From Pontibacillus halophilus JSM 076056 = DSM 19796 (GTDB lineage Bacteria > Bacillota > Bacilli > Bacillales > BH030062), in the NCBI RefSeq assembly GCF_000425205.1, contig NZ_AULI01000005.1, positions 186,001-250,000 of the forward strand: 64,000 nucleotides of DNA. Reading direction: 5' to 3'. This document shows, piece after piece, positions 29,328-38,104 of the stretch. The notes below the pieces were generated by a model. It did not search any database, was not told where the DNA came from, and saw only the letters and a program-made list of their open reading frames with translations. The translations under genes and the position numbers were made by a program. Position 1 is the stretch's first letter. Every line of letters begins with the position of its first letter.

Positions 29328-30415
29328 TGTTGTCAAACCGATTCATTCATATCTTAATCCCTGTCATATCGGTGTTTTTAGGACTGATTGCCGGAGCAAT
29401 CATCATGCTTCTATCAGGCTATAACCCGTTGGCTGGATATGCAGCTCTTTGGAACGGAGCATTTGGAGATTTATACTTTGCAGGTGAAACTGTTCGCCAA
29501 ATCACGCCATATATTTTGTCTGGTCTTGCAGTTGCATTAGCATTTCGAGCTGGGCTCTTTAACATTGGGGTTGAAGGGCAAGTATTTATGGGATGGCTTG
29601 CTTCAGTTTGGGTAGGTGTGAGTATGGATTTACCTATGGTGATTCACTTACCTCTGGCTATTTTGGCAGGGGCTTTAGCAGGTGGTCTATGGGGCTTTAT
29701 TCCTGGGATACTGAAAGCGAAACTATACGTCCACGAAGTGATTGTATCGATTATGCTGAATTATACGGCTCTTTACATAGCGAACTCGGTTATTCGAAAT
29801 GTAATTACAGATCAACAAGATTCGACTGAGCGTGTAGCAGAGTCTGCGTCGTTTCGCTCTCAGTGGCTTGATGAAGTTACAGGTTACTCAAGTATCCATT
29901 TCGGCTTTATTGTAGCTTTGATAAGTGTCTTTCTGGTGTGGTTCTTGTTGAATAAAACGACTAAGGGATACGAACTCCGAGCTGTTGGCTACAACCAACA
30001 CGCCTCTCGCTATTCGGGTATGAAAGTAGATCGAAACATCATACTTGCAATGGTCTATTCCGGCGCCCTTGCAGGGGTTGCAGGTACGATGCAGGGTCTT
30101 GGAACGTTTGAGAAAATGTCTGTTCAGTCTGGCTTCACAAACATTGGATTTGACGGAATTGCTGTCGCTCTAATTGGAGGGAATACAGCAATTGGTGTGG
30201 TTCTAGGTGCCATTTTATTTGGTGTTCTAAAAGTAGGGGCGTTAAACATGCCGCTTGCTGGTGTGCCTACTGAACTTGTAGAGATTGTTATTGCTCTTAT
30301 TATCTTTTTTGTCGCATCGGGATACATTATCCGCTGGGCATTAAACCGTATCGAACGTAATACATCGAAGAAGGTAAAGGAGGAGAAGACTCATGATACT
30401 ACTCGAGATGCTTGA
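29327..30415 (+). CDS. nupP: Nucleoside ABC transporter permease NupP
   Basis: 362-residue membrane protein with about nine hydrophobic segments, of the BPD_transp_2 permease family. Typical blocks: FRAGLFNIGVEGQVFMGW near 70 and SGMKVDRNIILAMVYSGALAG, AVALIGG in the second half. The ATG overlaps the nupO stop (TAATG). A charged C-terminus (KKVKEEKTHDTTRD) faces the cytoplasm. It overlaps nupQ by 23 bases, marking a tight operon. Confidence 0.9.
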   Translation: MLSNRFIHILIPVISVFLGLIAGAIIMLLSGYNPLAGYAALWNGAFGDLYFAGETVRQITPYILSGLAVALAFRAGLFNIGVEGQVFMGWLASVWVGVSMDLPMVIHLPLAILAGALAGGLWGFIPGILKAKLYVHEVIVSIMLNYTALYIANSVIRNVITDQQDSTERVAESASFRSQWLDEVTGYSSIHFGFIVALISVFLVWFLLNKTTKGYELRAVGYNQHASRYSGMKVDRNIILAMVYSGALAGVAGTMQGLGTFEKMSVQSGFTNIGFDGIAVALIGGNTAIGVVLGAILFGVLKVGALNMPLAGVPTELVEIVIALIIFFVASGYIIRWALNRIERNTSKKVKEEKTHDTTRDA

Positions 30416-31349
30416 GACTATATTACCCGTTACGCTTTTCTGGGCTGCACCTCTCATATTTACAGCCCTTGGCGGTGTGTTTAGTGAGCGGTCTGGTGTT
30501 GTAAACATCGGGTTAGAAGGGCTTATGGTCATCGGTGCCTTCTCGGCAATCGTCTTTAACCTAACCTTTGCCGACACGTTTGGCGGGGCAACGCCTTGGG
30601 TGTCTCTATCTGTTGCGATGTTCATTGGGGCATTATTTGCTTTGATTCATGCGGTTGTATCCATTACGTTCCGTGCTGATCAAGTCGTAAGTGGAGTGGC
30701 TTTAAACTTTCTTGCATTAGGCGTATCCATCTTCTTAGTCAAACAATGGTACGGGAAAGGGCAGACAGATATGGTTGACGCACCATTCTATTCTACTTCC
30801 ATTCCTGTCCTTGGTGATATTCCGATTGTAGGTGATATGTTGTTTAGCAGTTATGCGACTTCATATATTGCAATTCTTCTCGCTTTCGTCGTGTGGTATG
30901 TGGTGTACAAGACCCCATTTGGACTACGGTTACGATCAGTCGGAGAACACCCGATGGCTTCTGATACGAATGGGATTAAAGTCGAACGAATGAGGTATAT
31001 TGCAGTCATCTTATCTGGTGCATTTGCTGGAGTTGGAGGCGGTGTGTTCGCGTTAACCATCTCTCAAAACTTTGCAAGTACAACCATTAGTGGACAAGGA
31101 TTCATGGCACTTGCAGCAATGATTTTTGGGAAGTGGCATCCACTAGGAGCGATGGGCGCGGCACTTTTCTTTGGATTCGCACAAAGTTTAAGCGACGTTG
31201 GCTCATCCCTTCCGTTACTTGAGAACGTACCATCTGTTTATCTACTCATTGCACCATACGTCCTAACCATACTAGCTTTAGCCGGCTTCATCGGCCGAGC
31301 CGACGCACCAAAAGCACTCAACATTCCATATGTTAAAGGTAGCCGTTAA
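30393..31349 (+). CDS. nupQ: Nucleoside ABC transporter permease NupQ
   Basis: Second permease, 318 residues with about eight to nine membrane helices and the same family pattern: GGVFSERSGVVNIGLEGLMV near 30, RLRSVGEHPMASDTNGIKV, SGAFAGVGGGVFAL and AAMIFGKWHP. ATG follows AAAGGAGGAG inside the end of nupP. It completes the importer nupN-nupO-nupP-nupQ, probably for purine nucleosides, and is closed by a strong terminator. Confidence 0.9.
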   Translation: MILLEMLETILPVTLFWAAPLIFTALGGVFSERSGVVNIGLEGLMVIGAFSAIVFNLTFADTFGGATPWVSLSVAMFIGALFALIHAVVSITFRADQVVSGVALNFLALGVSIFLVKQWYGKGQTDMVDAPFYSTSIPVLGDIPIVGDMLFSSYATSYIAILLAFVVWYVVYKTPFGLRLRSVGEHPMASDTNGIKVERMRYIAVILSGAFAGVGGGVFALTISQNFASTTISGQGFMALAAMIFGKWHPLGAMGAALFFGFAQSLSDVGSSLPLLENVPSVYLLIAPYVLTILALAGFIGRADAPKALNIPYVKGSR

Positions 31350-31359
31350 CAGGATAGCG

Positions 31360-31392
31360 AAAGATGCAAATCTAAGTGATTTGCATCTTTTT
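31360..31392 (+). terminator. Terminator after nupQ
   Basis: AAAGATGCAAATC (31360-31372) pairs with GATTTGCATCTTT (31378-31390), loop TAAGT, ending in T. Confidence 0.9.
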
Positions 31393-31752
31393 GCTTATCA
31401 CATAAATCTATAATTTCCTGCGAGTACTTTCTCCTTTGCCCGTTAAGTTGAGAAGAATCTCCTTTACAATATAGCTTATATAAGGGGTAATCTTCTGTCT
31501 GACTAGTCGCCATCACAGGATTATAGATAAGTGACCGTTACTCCCCCGGAAAGCGAATGAATTCAGTAGGCTAATGCTCAGCATTTGGAAACGAACGTAA
31601 GGATAAGATAGGAAAGCAGAATTTCTGTTCGTATCGTTCGCGTGAGAAAGGAAAACACGTTAGAATGATAGAATACATACCTTTGGATAGTTTTTCATGT
31701 AATATGAAAAGATAAAGAGTAGTATAGGGTGTAATTGAAGGAGGATAACTAT
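31393..31752 (+). other. 360-base gap before ymfF without a recognised gene
   Basis: No convincing ORF or RNA gene. Possible weak promoter TTGAGA (31448-31453), 16 bases, TATAGC (31470-31475). A structured patch lies at 31591-31640: CGAACG (31592-31597) can pair with CGTTCG (31635-31640), enclosing CAGA/TCTG (31617-31627). A long untranslated leader or small RNA is possible but not shown. Confidence 0.4.
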
Positions 31753-33039
31753 ATGCCATCAATTCAAGAAAAGAAAGTGGATGGAGATGGATACCGTCTA
31801 CATATCATTCCAACCAATAAATACAAAACAAACACGATTGTTCTGAAGTTCCGCGCTCCATTAGAACGTGAAACCATTACAAAGCGTGCGTTGTTGCCGT
31901 ATGTCCTGCAACAAGCGACTGAGAATCATCCAAGCGCTCGTTCCTTCCGTACTGCACTCGACGACTTGTACGGTACTGTGCTGTCTGTTGATGCGTCTAA
32001 AAAAGGGGAAAACCATATTATTACCTTCCGTATGGAACTAGCGAATGATGCATTCCTAAGAAGTGACGAAGACTTATTGAAACAAGGTTTAGAGTTACTT
32101 CATGAGGTCGTATTTAAACCGAAGATGGAGGGGGGCTCGTTAGACCCAACCATTCTTGAACGTGAGAAACAAACGCTAATCCAAAAGATTAAATCTATTC
32201 TCGACGATAAAATGAGTTATGCGAATATGCGTCTTATGGATGAAATGTGCGAAGAGGAAGCGTATCGCTTTCATGTTCATGGCTATGAGGAAGATTTAGA
32301 GGAGATTGATGGGGAAAATCTGTATTCTTATTATCAGACACTACTCTCCCAAGATGAATTGGACATTTTCATTCAAGGGGCTATGGACGAGTCAAGAGTT
32401 GAAGAATTAGCGAAAGAGTATTTCACTCGTAACTATGATCCTTCCCGTTCTATCGAAACGACAGTCAAGGATGCACCTTCTACACCTAAGGAAGTGGTAG
32501 AACGTCAGAACATCCAACAAGGGAAGCTTCACCTAGGTTATCGTACTGGCATTCGCTTTCAAGATGACGACTACTATGCGCTTCAAATATTCAATGGATT
32601 ATTTGGTGGTTTCCCATCCTCGAAGCTATTCATGAATGTACGTGAAAAGCATAGCCTAGCTTATTATGCGGCATCCCGTTTTGAAAGTCACAAAGGGTTA
32701 TTGCTCGTATTTAGCGGAATTGCTCCTGAGGATTACGATCAAGCACGTGAGATTATTGAAGAGCAGATGAACGCCATGAAGAATGGGGATTTCACAGATG
32801 AGGCTATTTCTGAAACGAAAAAGCAAGTAACCAACCAGTTGCTTGAAACGATGGACAATCCATATGGCCTTACAGAAATTCTTTACCACCAAGTGCTGTC
32901 TGGTAAAGAAACCACTCCAGATGAAATGCTTCAAGGTGTAAATCAAGTTGAGCGGGAAGACCTGTTGCGTGTTGCGAAAGCAATCGAACTTGACACGGTT
33001 TATTTCCTTACGAAAGATGAGGAAGGAGGACAATCATGA
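31753..33039 (+). CDS. ymfF: M16-family peptidase-like protein YmfF (non-catalytic)
   Basis: 428 residues of the M16B fold starting MPSIQEKKVDGDGYRLHIIPTNKYKT-like sequence. The zinc motif HxxEH is absent from the N-terminal domain, so it should be inactive alone. The second half keeps the SLAYYAASRFES block that M16 partners use. Start ATG 31753 lies eight bases after AAGGAGGAT; the TTG at 31735 precedes that site. It overlaps ymfH by four bases, as in other Bacillaceae; the two likely form a heterodimer of regulatory and catalytic chains. Confidence 0.9.
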   Translation: MPSIQEKKVDGDGYRLHIIPTNKYKTNTIVLKFRAPLERETITKRALLPYVLQQATENHPSARSFRTALDDLYGTVLSVDASKKGENHIITFRMELANDAFLRSDEDLLKQGLELLHEVVFKPKMEGGSLDPTILEREKQTLIQKIKSILDDKMSYANMRLMDEMCEEEAYRFHVHGYEEDLEEIDGENLYSYYQTLLSQDELDIFIQGAMDESRVEELAKEYFTRNYDPSRSIETTVKDAPSTPKEVVERQNIQQGKLHLGYRTGIRFQDDDYYALQIFNGLFGGFPSSKLFMNVREKHSLAYYAASRFESHKGLLLVFSGIAPEDYDQAREIIEEQMNAMKNGDFTDEAISETKKQVTNQLLETMDNPYGLTEILYHQVLSGKETTPDEMLQGVNQVEREDLLRVAKAIELDTVYFLTKDEEGGQS

Positions 33040-34325
33040 ACAAGAAATATTACGAACAAGTAAAAGAAACGCTATACTCAAAAACACTCGACAACGGTCT
33101 AGAAGTATATTTGCTTCCAAAACAAGAGATGGCCAAAACGTTTGCAATCTTCACGACGGAGTATGGTTCCATTGACCAAACGTTCACGCCTATCGGGAAA
33201 GATGAGAAGGTCACGGTTCCAAATGGAATTGCCCATTTTCTTGAGCACAAACTATTTGAGAAAGAAGACCGTGATGTATTTCAAGACTTTACAAAGCAAG
33301 GGGCATCTCCTAATGCCTTTACTTCTTTCACAAGTACGGCTTATTTGTTCTCTTCAACAAGTCAAATTGAAGAAAACGTGAAGACGTTGCTCGATTTTGT
33401 ACAAGATCCTTACTTCTCAGATGAATCAGTAGAGAAGGAGAAAGGCATTATTGCGCAAGAAATTCGAATGTATGACGATCAGCCAGACTGGAGAGCATTC
33501 TTTGGAACGATTCAAAGTCTTTTTGAGAATCACCCTGTTCAAATTGACATTGCAGGTACGGTAGATTCCATTCAACACATAACGAAAGAAGATTTGTATA
33601 CGTGTTATCACACGTTCTATCATCCTTCGAACATGACGTTCTTCCTTGCTGGTAACTTTGATCCTGAAGCGATGATGAATGAGATTGAGCAGAATCAGTC
33701 GTTTAAAGAGTTTAAACCACTTGATGGCATTAATCGTTCATACCCTGAAGAACCAACAGCGGTTGCGAAGAAGAAACACGTCATTGAGATGCCTGTCACC
33801 GTTTCTAAAAGTATGGTGGGTCTAAAGGAAGACTTATCTGTCCTTACTAAGGACAACTTCTTACGTATCGATTTAATTAAAGATATGGTACTTGACCATT
33901 TCTTCTCAAAAAGTGGAGAGTTCTATGAAACGCTCTATAAGGAAGATTTAATTGATGACAGCTTCTCTTATGAAACGCATCTTGATAAGACGTTTGGATT
34001 TACGGTTATTGGTGGAAACACACGTGAACCGGACAAATTCGCCAATAAAGTTACAGAGATGCTGCATGAACTAAAGAATCGTGAAATTACGGATGAAGAA
34101 TTTGAACGGATGAAGAAGAAGAAAGTAGGTCAATTCATGCGTTCTATGAATTCTCTTGAATTTATTGCAAATACGTTCGTTCAATATCGCCATTTAGGAA
34201 TTGATTTCTTCGAAGTACTTCCAACGATTGAGAACGTTACGAAAGATGAACTCCTCGATCACTTGAAACACTGGATTGATGAAGAACGAATCGCCGTGAC
34301 TCAAGTTGTTCCTAAAGGAGAGTAA
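33036..34325 (+). CDS. ymfH: M16-family zinc peptidase YmfH
   Basis: 429 residues. The inverted zinc motif HFLEH is at 67-71, with a likely third ligand in IIAQEIRMYDDQPDW. It is preceded by the typical NGLEVYLLPK N-terminal strand. Likely the catalytic partner of the inactive YmfF encoded just upstream (ATGA overlap). Substrate unknown; related pairs cut short peptides. ymfI begins one base after its stop codon. Confidence 0.92.
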   Translation: MNKKYYEQVKETLYSKTLDNGLEVYLLPKQEMAKTFAIFTTEYGSIDQTFTPIGKDEKVTVPNGIAHFLEHKLFEKEDRDVFQDFTKQGASPNAFTSFTSTAYLFSSTSQIEENVKTLLDFVQDPYFSDESVEKEKGIIAQEIRMYDDQPDWRAFFGTIQSLFENHPVQIDIAGTVDSIQHITKEDLYTCYHTFYHPSNMTFFLAGNFDPEAMMNEIEQNQSFKEFKPLDGINRSYPEEPTAVAKKKHVIEMPVTVSKSMVGLKEDLSVLTKDNFLRIDLIKDMVLDHFFSKSGEFYETLYKEDLIDDSFSYETHLDKTFGFTVIGGNTREPDKFANKVTEMLHELKNREITDEEFERMKKKKVGQFMRSMNSLEFIANTFVQYRHLGIDFFEVLPTIENVTKDELLDHLKHWIDEERIAVTQVVPKGE

Positions 34326-34326
34326 C

Positions 34327-35049
34327 ATGAATAGAACCGTTTTTATTATTGGAGCAAGTGGTGCCATTGGTCGCGCCACTGCTCTTTTATTTGGTGAAGA
34401 AGGTGCACAGCTCATCCTTCACTACAATCAGAATGAAGAGGCTATTGAACGTCTCATAGACGACCTCCCTGAACATACTGTGCTTCAGACGATAAAGAGC
34501 GATATTCGCACTTCAAGTGGCATTCACCATCTCATTCAATCGCTTACGTTCCATGTTGATGTGGTGGTCTTCGCAAGCGGCGTAAACCAGTACGGGTTGT
34601 TACAAGACATATCTGAGGAGGAGATGGACCACCTCTATCATATCCACGTGAAAACCCCATGGCTCGTTTCAAAAGCGGTCTTACCCTCGATGATTACAAA
34701 TCAAAAAGGTCACCTTGTACTCGTCTCATCGATATGGGGGGAAGTGGGAGCGGGCCTTGAAGTTCTTTACTCTTCCGTTAAAGGTGCACAAGACAGCTTC
34801 GTGAAAGCATTAGCGAAAGAAGTTGGCCGATCTGGTATTCATGTGAACGGTGTACGTCCAGGGTATATCGACACGAAAATGAATGATCATTTGTCGAGTG
34901 AAGAACAGCAGCTTCTTAAAGATGAAATCCCTGTTGGGCGCTTTGGCGAAGCGAAGGAAGTGGCCTCTGTAATCCGATTTTTATGCAGTGATGAATCGAG
35001 TTACATGCATGGTCAGCTTCTAAATGTGAACGGTGCGTGGCAAGGATAA
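34327..35049 (+). CDS. ymfI: SDR-family reductase, EF-P 5-aminopentanone reductase YmfI
   Basis: Short-chain dehydrogenase of 240 residues. NADP motif GASGAIGR at 9-16, catalytic Ser at 134/135 (VLVSSIWGE), Tyr148 and Lys152 in YSSVK. B. subtilis YmfI reduces the 5-aminopentanone group on elongation factor P to 5-aminopentanol; I assign that role by family and position. ATG 34327 follows AAAGGAG and comes directly after the ymfH stop. Confidence 0.85.
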   Translation: MNRTVFIIGASGAIGRATALLFGEEGAQLILHYNQNEEAIERLIDDLPEHTVLQTIKSDIRTSSGIHHLIQSLTFHVDVVVFASGVNQYGLLQDISEEEMDHLYHIHVKTPWLVSKAVLPSMITNQKGHLVLVSSIWGEVGAGLEVLYSSVKGAQDSFVKALAKEVGRSGIHVNGVRPGYIDTKMNDHLSSEEQQLLKDEIPVGRFGEAKEVASVIRFLCSDESSYMHGQLLNVNGAWQG

Positions 35050-35063
35050 AATCCATGTATAAA

Positions 35064-35111
35064 CTCCCTATATTGGGCAGATATTAAGCACGTAAGCTTA
35101 ATATAGGAGGG
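35064..35111 (+). promoter_or_regulatory. Possible Shine-Dalgarno switch in front of ymfJ
   Basis: ATATTAAGC (35081-35089) pairs with GCTTAATAT (35096-35104), leaving the site AGGAGGGG free. Alternatively CTCCCTATAT (35064-35073) can pair with 35101-35111, with one bulged A, and cover it. The two folds compete for 35101-35104. Confidence 0.4.
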
Positions 35112-35117
35112 GTAATA

Positions 35118-35375
35118 ATGTCTGTACTTGAAAATTGGGATTCCTGGAAAGGCTTTTTAGGTGACCGTTTAAGCCAAGCTCAATCTGAAGGTATGCAGGA
35201 TGCAACAGTAAATGAGCTCGCCTTTGAAATTGGCGACTACTTAGTAAACCAAGTGAACGCTGAAAACGCAGAAGAAGCCGTCCTTCGTGACCTATGGCAA
35301 GTAGCCGATCAGGAAGAACAACATGCCATTGCAAATATGATGGTGAAACTTGTGAAGAATAACGGCTCTAAATAA
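35118..35375 (+). CDS. ymfJ: DUF3243 family protein YmfJ
   Basis: 85-residue soluble, acidic, helical protein of the DUF3243 family, function unknown. The N-terminus MSVLENWDSWKGFLGDRL and the block QEEHAIA-like EEQHAIANMMVKLVKN are the family features. ATG follows TAGGAGGGGT. It has its own leader with possible alternative folds and its own perfect terminator, so it may be controlled separately from ymfI. Confidence 0.85.
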   Translation: MSVLENWDSWKGFLGDRLSQAQSEGMQDATVNELAFEIGDYLVNQVNAENAEEAVLRDLWQVADQEEQHAIANMMVKLVKNNGSK

Positions 35376-35383
35376 GCTAAATG

Positions 35384-35415
35384 AAAAGCAAGAGGAGCGC
35401 TCCTCTTGCTTTTTT
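35384..35415 (+). terminator. Terminator after ymfJ
   Basis: A perfect palindrome (AAAAGCAAGAGGAGC and its complement) from 35384, followed by T residues. Confidence 0.9.
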
Positions 35416-35641
35416 CTATGCTGAAGGAGTCGTTTGAGTTAGAAATGAGGAGTGGCAGTCGCTCCAGGTCATACATTTTCTGCTTTTGTCTACCCCACCT
35501 GACAAAAACACGTTTCATAAAAATTAGGGAGATATTGTGCTTTTCTATTATTTGAAAATCATTTATGATAGAGAGTAGTTATGCCACAAAGTGGTTCCCT
35601 TATAGAAGATGTGGTGGGGTTGTTAGGAAGGAGAGGGTTTC

Positions 35642-36433
35642 ATGGAGAAGATCGAGTGGTATTTAGAATACGAAATTCAATTGAACCGTCCTGGACTACT
35701 AGGTGATATCTCTTCACTTCTAGGTATGCTTTCTATTAACATTGTTTCAATTAATGGTGTAGAGAATTCAAGACGCGGGATGTTGCTGCTCTGTAAAGAC
35801 CATGAGCAAGTAACGCGCTTGCGTTCCATTTTAAATACGATGGATACAATTAAGATTACGAAATATCGTCAACCGAAATTACGCGACCGATTGGCTGTGC
35901 GACACGGACGTTACATAAATAGAGACAATGACGATAAGAAAACGTTTCGATTTGTTCGTGAAGATTTAGGGTTACTGGTCGATTTTATGGCTGAGTTGTT
36001 CAAGCAAGATGGCCATAAGTTAATCGGAATTCGAGGGATGCCTCGCGTCGGAAAGACAGAGTCGGTTGTCGCGGCTAGTGTCTCAGCGAATAAGAAATGG
36101 CTTTTTCTTTCAAGTACACTTTTAAAGCAAACCATCCGTGATCGACTCATTCAGGAAGAATATTCAGAGGACAATTTGTATATTTTCGACGGTATTGTAT
36201 CGACGAAGCGTGCGAATGAACAACATTGGCAACTTGTACGTGAGATTATGCGTCTGCCAGCTACGAAGGTAGTCGAACATCCCGATATGTTTGTCCGTTC
36301 TACAGAATATACATTAAATGACTTTGACTACATCATAGAACTGAGAAACGATGATAATGAAGAGATTACATACGAAGAAATAGACCGACCTGTGTTCGAG
36401 CAAGGGGATGGCTTTTCAATGTTCGACTTTTAA
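35642..36433 (+). CDS. ymfK: YmfK, DUF3388 protein with ACT and P-loop-like regions
   Basis: 263 residues. The N-terminal 80 residues look like an ACT domain (EYEIQLNRPGLLGDISSLLGML). The middle holds IGIRGMPRVGKTES, fitting the P-loop pattern GxxxxGKT near 130-140. No clear Walker B was found. The family is conserved next to ymfJ and rodZ in Bacillaceae and has no known activity; a nucleotide-binding, ligand-sensing role is inferred. ATG follows GGAAGGAGAGGG. rodZ follows after 18 bases. Confidence 0.85.
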   Translation: MEKIEWYLEYEIQLNRPGLLGDISSLLGMLSINIVSINGVENSRRGMLLLCKDHEQVTRLRSILNTMDTIKITKYRQPKLRDRLAVRHGRYINRDNDDKKTFRFVREDLGLLVDFMAELFKQDGHKLIGIRGMPRVGKTESVVAASVSANKKWLFLSSTLLKQTIRDRLIQEEYSEDNLYIFDGIVSTKRANEQHWQLVREIMRLPATKVVEHPDMFVRSTEYTLNDFDYIIELRNDDNEEITYEEIDRPVFEQGDGFSMFDF

Positions 36434-36451
36434 ATTGGATGGTGTTAACAA

Positions 36452-37459
36452 ATGGAAATTGGAGATCGTTTGAAAGAAGCGAGAGAAGCGAAAGGGCTTT
36501 CTCTTGATGATGTACAGCAGGAAACGAAGATTCAAAAAAGGTACTTACAGGCTATTGAAACGGGTAATTTCAGCATTATGCCTGGGAAATTCTATACACG
36601 CGCATTCATTCGGCAATATGCAGAGGCTGTTGGACTCGACCCTGATGAAGTGATGGAAGAGCATAAAGGAGAACTTCCGAGCTCTGGAGATGAAGAATAC
36701 GTTCAATATTCTCGGGCAGAGCGACAAAGAGAGCAGCAGTCCGACAAGACATCAGTGTTTGCTTCAGCATTTCCAAAGCTTATCGTAGGCGCTTTATTAA
36801 TCGGCGTCGTTGTCCTCATTGCGTTCTTTGTTATTAACGGAACGGGTAATGGTGATGCCAACGAGACGAATGAGGCGGAGACTTCAGACGGAGGCGAGCC
36901 GATTTCGATTAATGAGAGCGATGAGGAAGAGGCAGAAGAAGCTACTGCTGAAGGACAAGAAGATGAAAGTAAGAATGAAAACGAAGAAAAGAAAGCTGAA
37001 AAGGCAGAAGATGAAGCGGCTTCTGATCAGGAGAAATCAGACGAGGAGTCTGAGCAGACAGACAAAGAGGACACTCCTTCCGAGGAAGAGAAATCTGCAG
37101 AAGAAGAGTCGAAACCTGAAATAAAGTTAGTTCAACAAGGTTCTGAGAATGCACCAACCCATACATTTGAAGTTACAGGTGTGAACGATGAATTGAAAGT
37201 GGAGATTCAATCTGCCAATACGTACCTAAATGTTGAGAATCTAGATGGTAAATCATTTTATGCTGATGCATTCCCGAAACAAGGTGAGTCTGATACGAAA
37301 ACATTTGACTTGTCTGGGGAGAAAGGTGTTTACTTAAACGTAGGTAGAACAGTAGATACCACAATTAAGATTAACGGTGTAGAGCTACAGTATCCGGTGA
37401 AGCCGGCAGACAAGCCTCACCAGAAATTTGAAATCAAAGTAAAAGAGTCATCTCAATAA
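36452..37459 (+). CDS. rodZ: Cell-shape protein RodZ (YmfM)
   Basis: Bitopic membrane protein linking MreB to the wall-elongation machinery. 335 residues: N-terminal Cro/cI-like HTH (about 3-72, GDRLKEAREAKGLSLDDV), juxtamembrane segment, one membrane helix (about 109-129), then an unusually long acidic linker (about 131-224, mostly Glu, Asp, Ala, Ser, Lys) and a DUF4115 beta domain (about 225-335). It is clearly longer than B. subtilis RodZ (about 290), nearly all from the linker. Ribosome site weak. Followed by a terminator, then pgsA. Confidence 0.93.
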   Translation: MEIGDRLKEAREAKGLSLDDVQQETKIQKRYLQAIETGNFSIMPGKFYTRAFIRQYAEAVGLDPDEVMEEHKGELPSSGDEEYVQYSRAERQREQQSDKTSVFASAFPKLIVGALLIGVVVLIAFFVINGTGNGDANETNEAETSDGGEPISINESDEEEAEEATAEGQEDESKNENEEKKAEKAEDEAASDQEKSDEESEQTDKEDTPSEEEKSAEEESKPEIKLVQQGSENAPTHTFEVTGVNDELKVEIQSANTYLNVENLDGKSFYADAFPKQGESDTKTFDLSGEKGVYLNVGRTVDTTIKINGVELQYPVKPADKPHQKFEIKVKESSQ

Positions 37460-37460
37460 G

Positions 37461-37490
37461 AAAGGGTCATCTTTTATAGATGACTCTTTT
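37461..37490 (+). terminator. Terminator after rodZ
   Basis: GGGTCATCT (37464-37472) pairs with AGATGACTC (37478-37486), loop TTTAT, flanked by A and T runs. Confidence 0.8.
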
Positions 37491-37525
37491 CTTCTTCATG
37501 ATGGACAAGAATAGGAGGACATGTG

Positions 37526-38104
37526 ATGAATATCCCAAACAAAATTACACTATCACGCATTTTATTAATCCCAATCTTTATTGTACTCTTAACGGTACCA
37601 TACACGGGTCCAGAGTACAGTATTGGAGAAAGCACGTTGCCACTCATGCATCTATTAGCCGGTATCCTCTTTATCATAGCTTCTACGACAGATTGGATCG
37701 ATGGTTATTATGCGCGTAAGCATGACCTCGTCACGAATCTCGGGAAGTTCTTAGACCCACTTGCTGATAAGTTACTTGTGTCAGCTGCCTTAATCTTGCT
37801 CGTAGAGTTAGGAATGGCACCAGCTTGGGTAGTCATTATTATTATTTCACGCGAATTTGCAGTAACGGGGCTGCGCTTAGTGGCAGCTGGAGAAGGAATT
37901 GTGCTTGCTGCGAGTCAAATGGGGAAATTAAAGACATGGTTACAAATTATCGCGGCTTCTACGTTGTTGCTTCATAATTTCCCATTCTCTTATATTGGGT
38001 TCCCATTTGCGACAATTTCTCTATATGCAGCTATGATTATTACGTTAGTATCAGGTATTGAGTACTTTATGAAAAACTGGCATGTAATGAGGGATTCTAA
38101 ATGA
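37526..38104 (+). CDS. pgsA: CDP-diacylglycerol-glycerol-3-phosphate 3-phosphatidyltransferase
   Basis: Makes phosphatidylglycerol phosphate, the committed step to phosphatidylglycerol. 192 residues with about four to six membrane segments. The CDP-alcohol phosphotransferase motif D-x2-D-G-x2-A-R-x8-G-x3-D-x3-D is complete, beginning DWIDGYYARK near 55. ATG 37526 is seven bases after AGGAGGAC; GTG 37523 is less well placed. Overlaps cinA by four bases (ATGA). Confidence 0.96.
   Translation: MNIPNKITLSRILLIPIFIVLLTVPYTGPEYSIGESTLPLMHLLAGILFIIASTTDWIDGYYARKHDLVTNLGKFLDPLADKLLVSAALILLVELGMAPAWVVIIIISREFAVTGLRLVAAGEGIVLAASQMGKLKTWLQIIAASTLLLHNFPFSYIGFPFATISLYAAMIITLVSGIEYFMKNWHVMRDSK

Noticed and set aside
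31571-31762. Minus-strand ORF of 63 codons in the gap before ymfF
   Set aside because: No ribosome site, unusual composition, and it crosses the ymfF ribosome site on the other strand; more likely chance.
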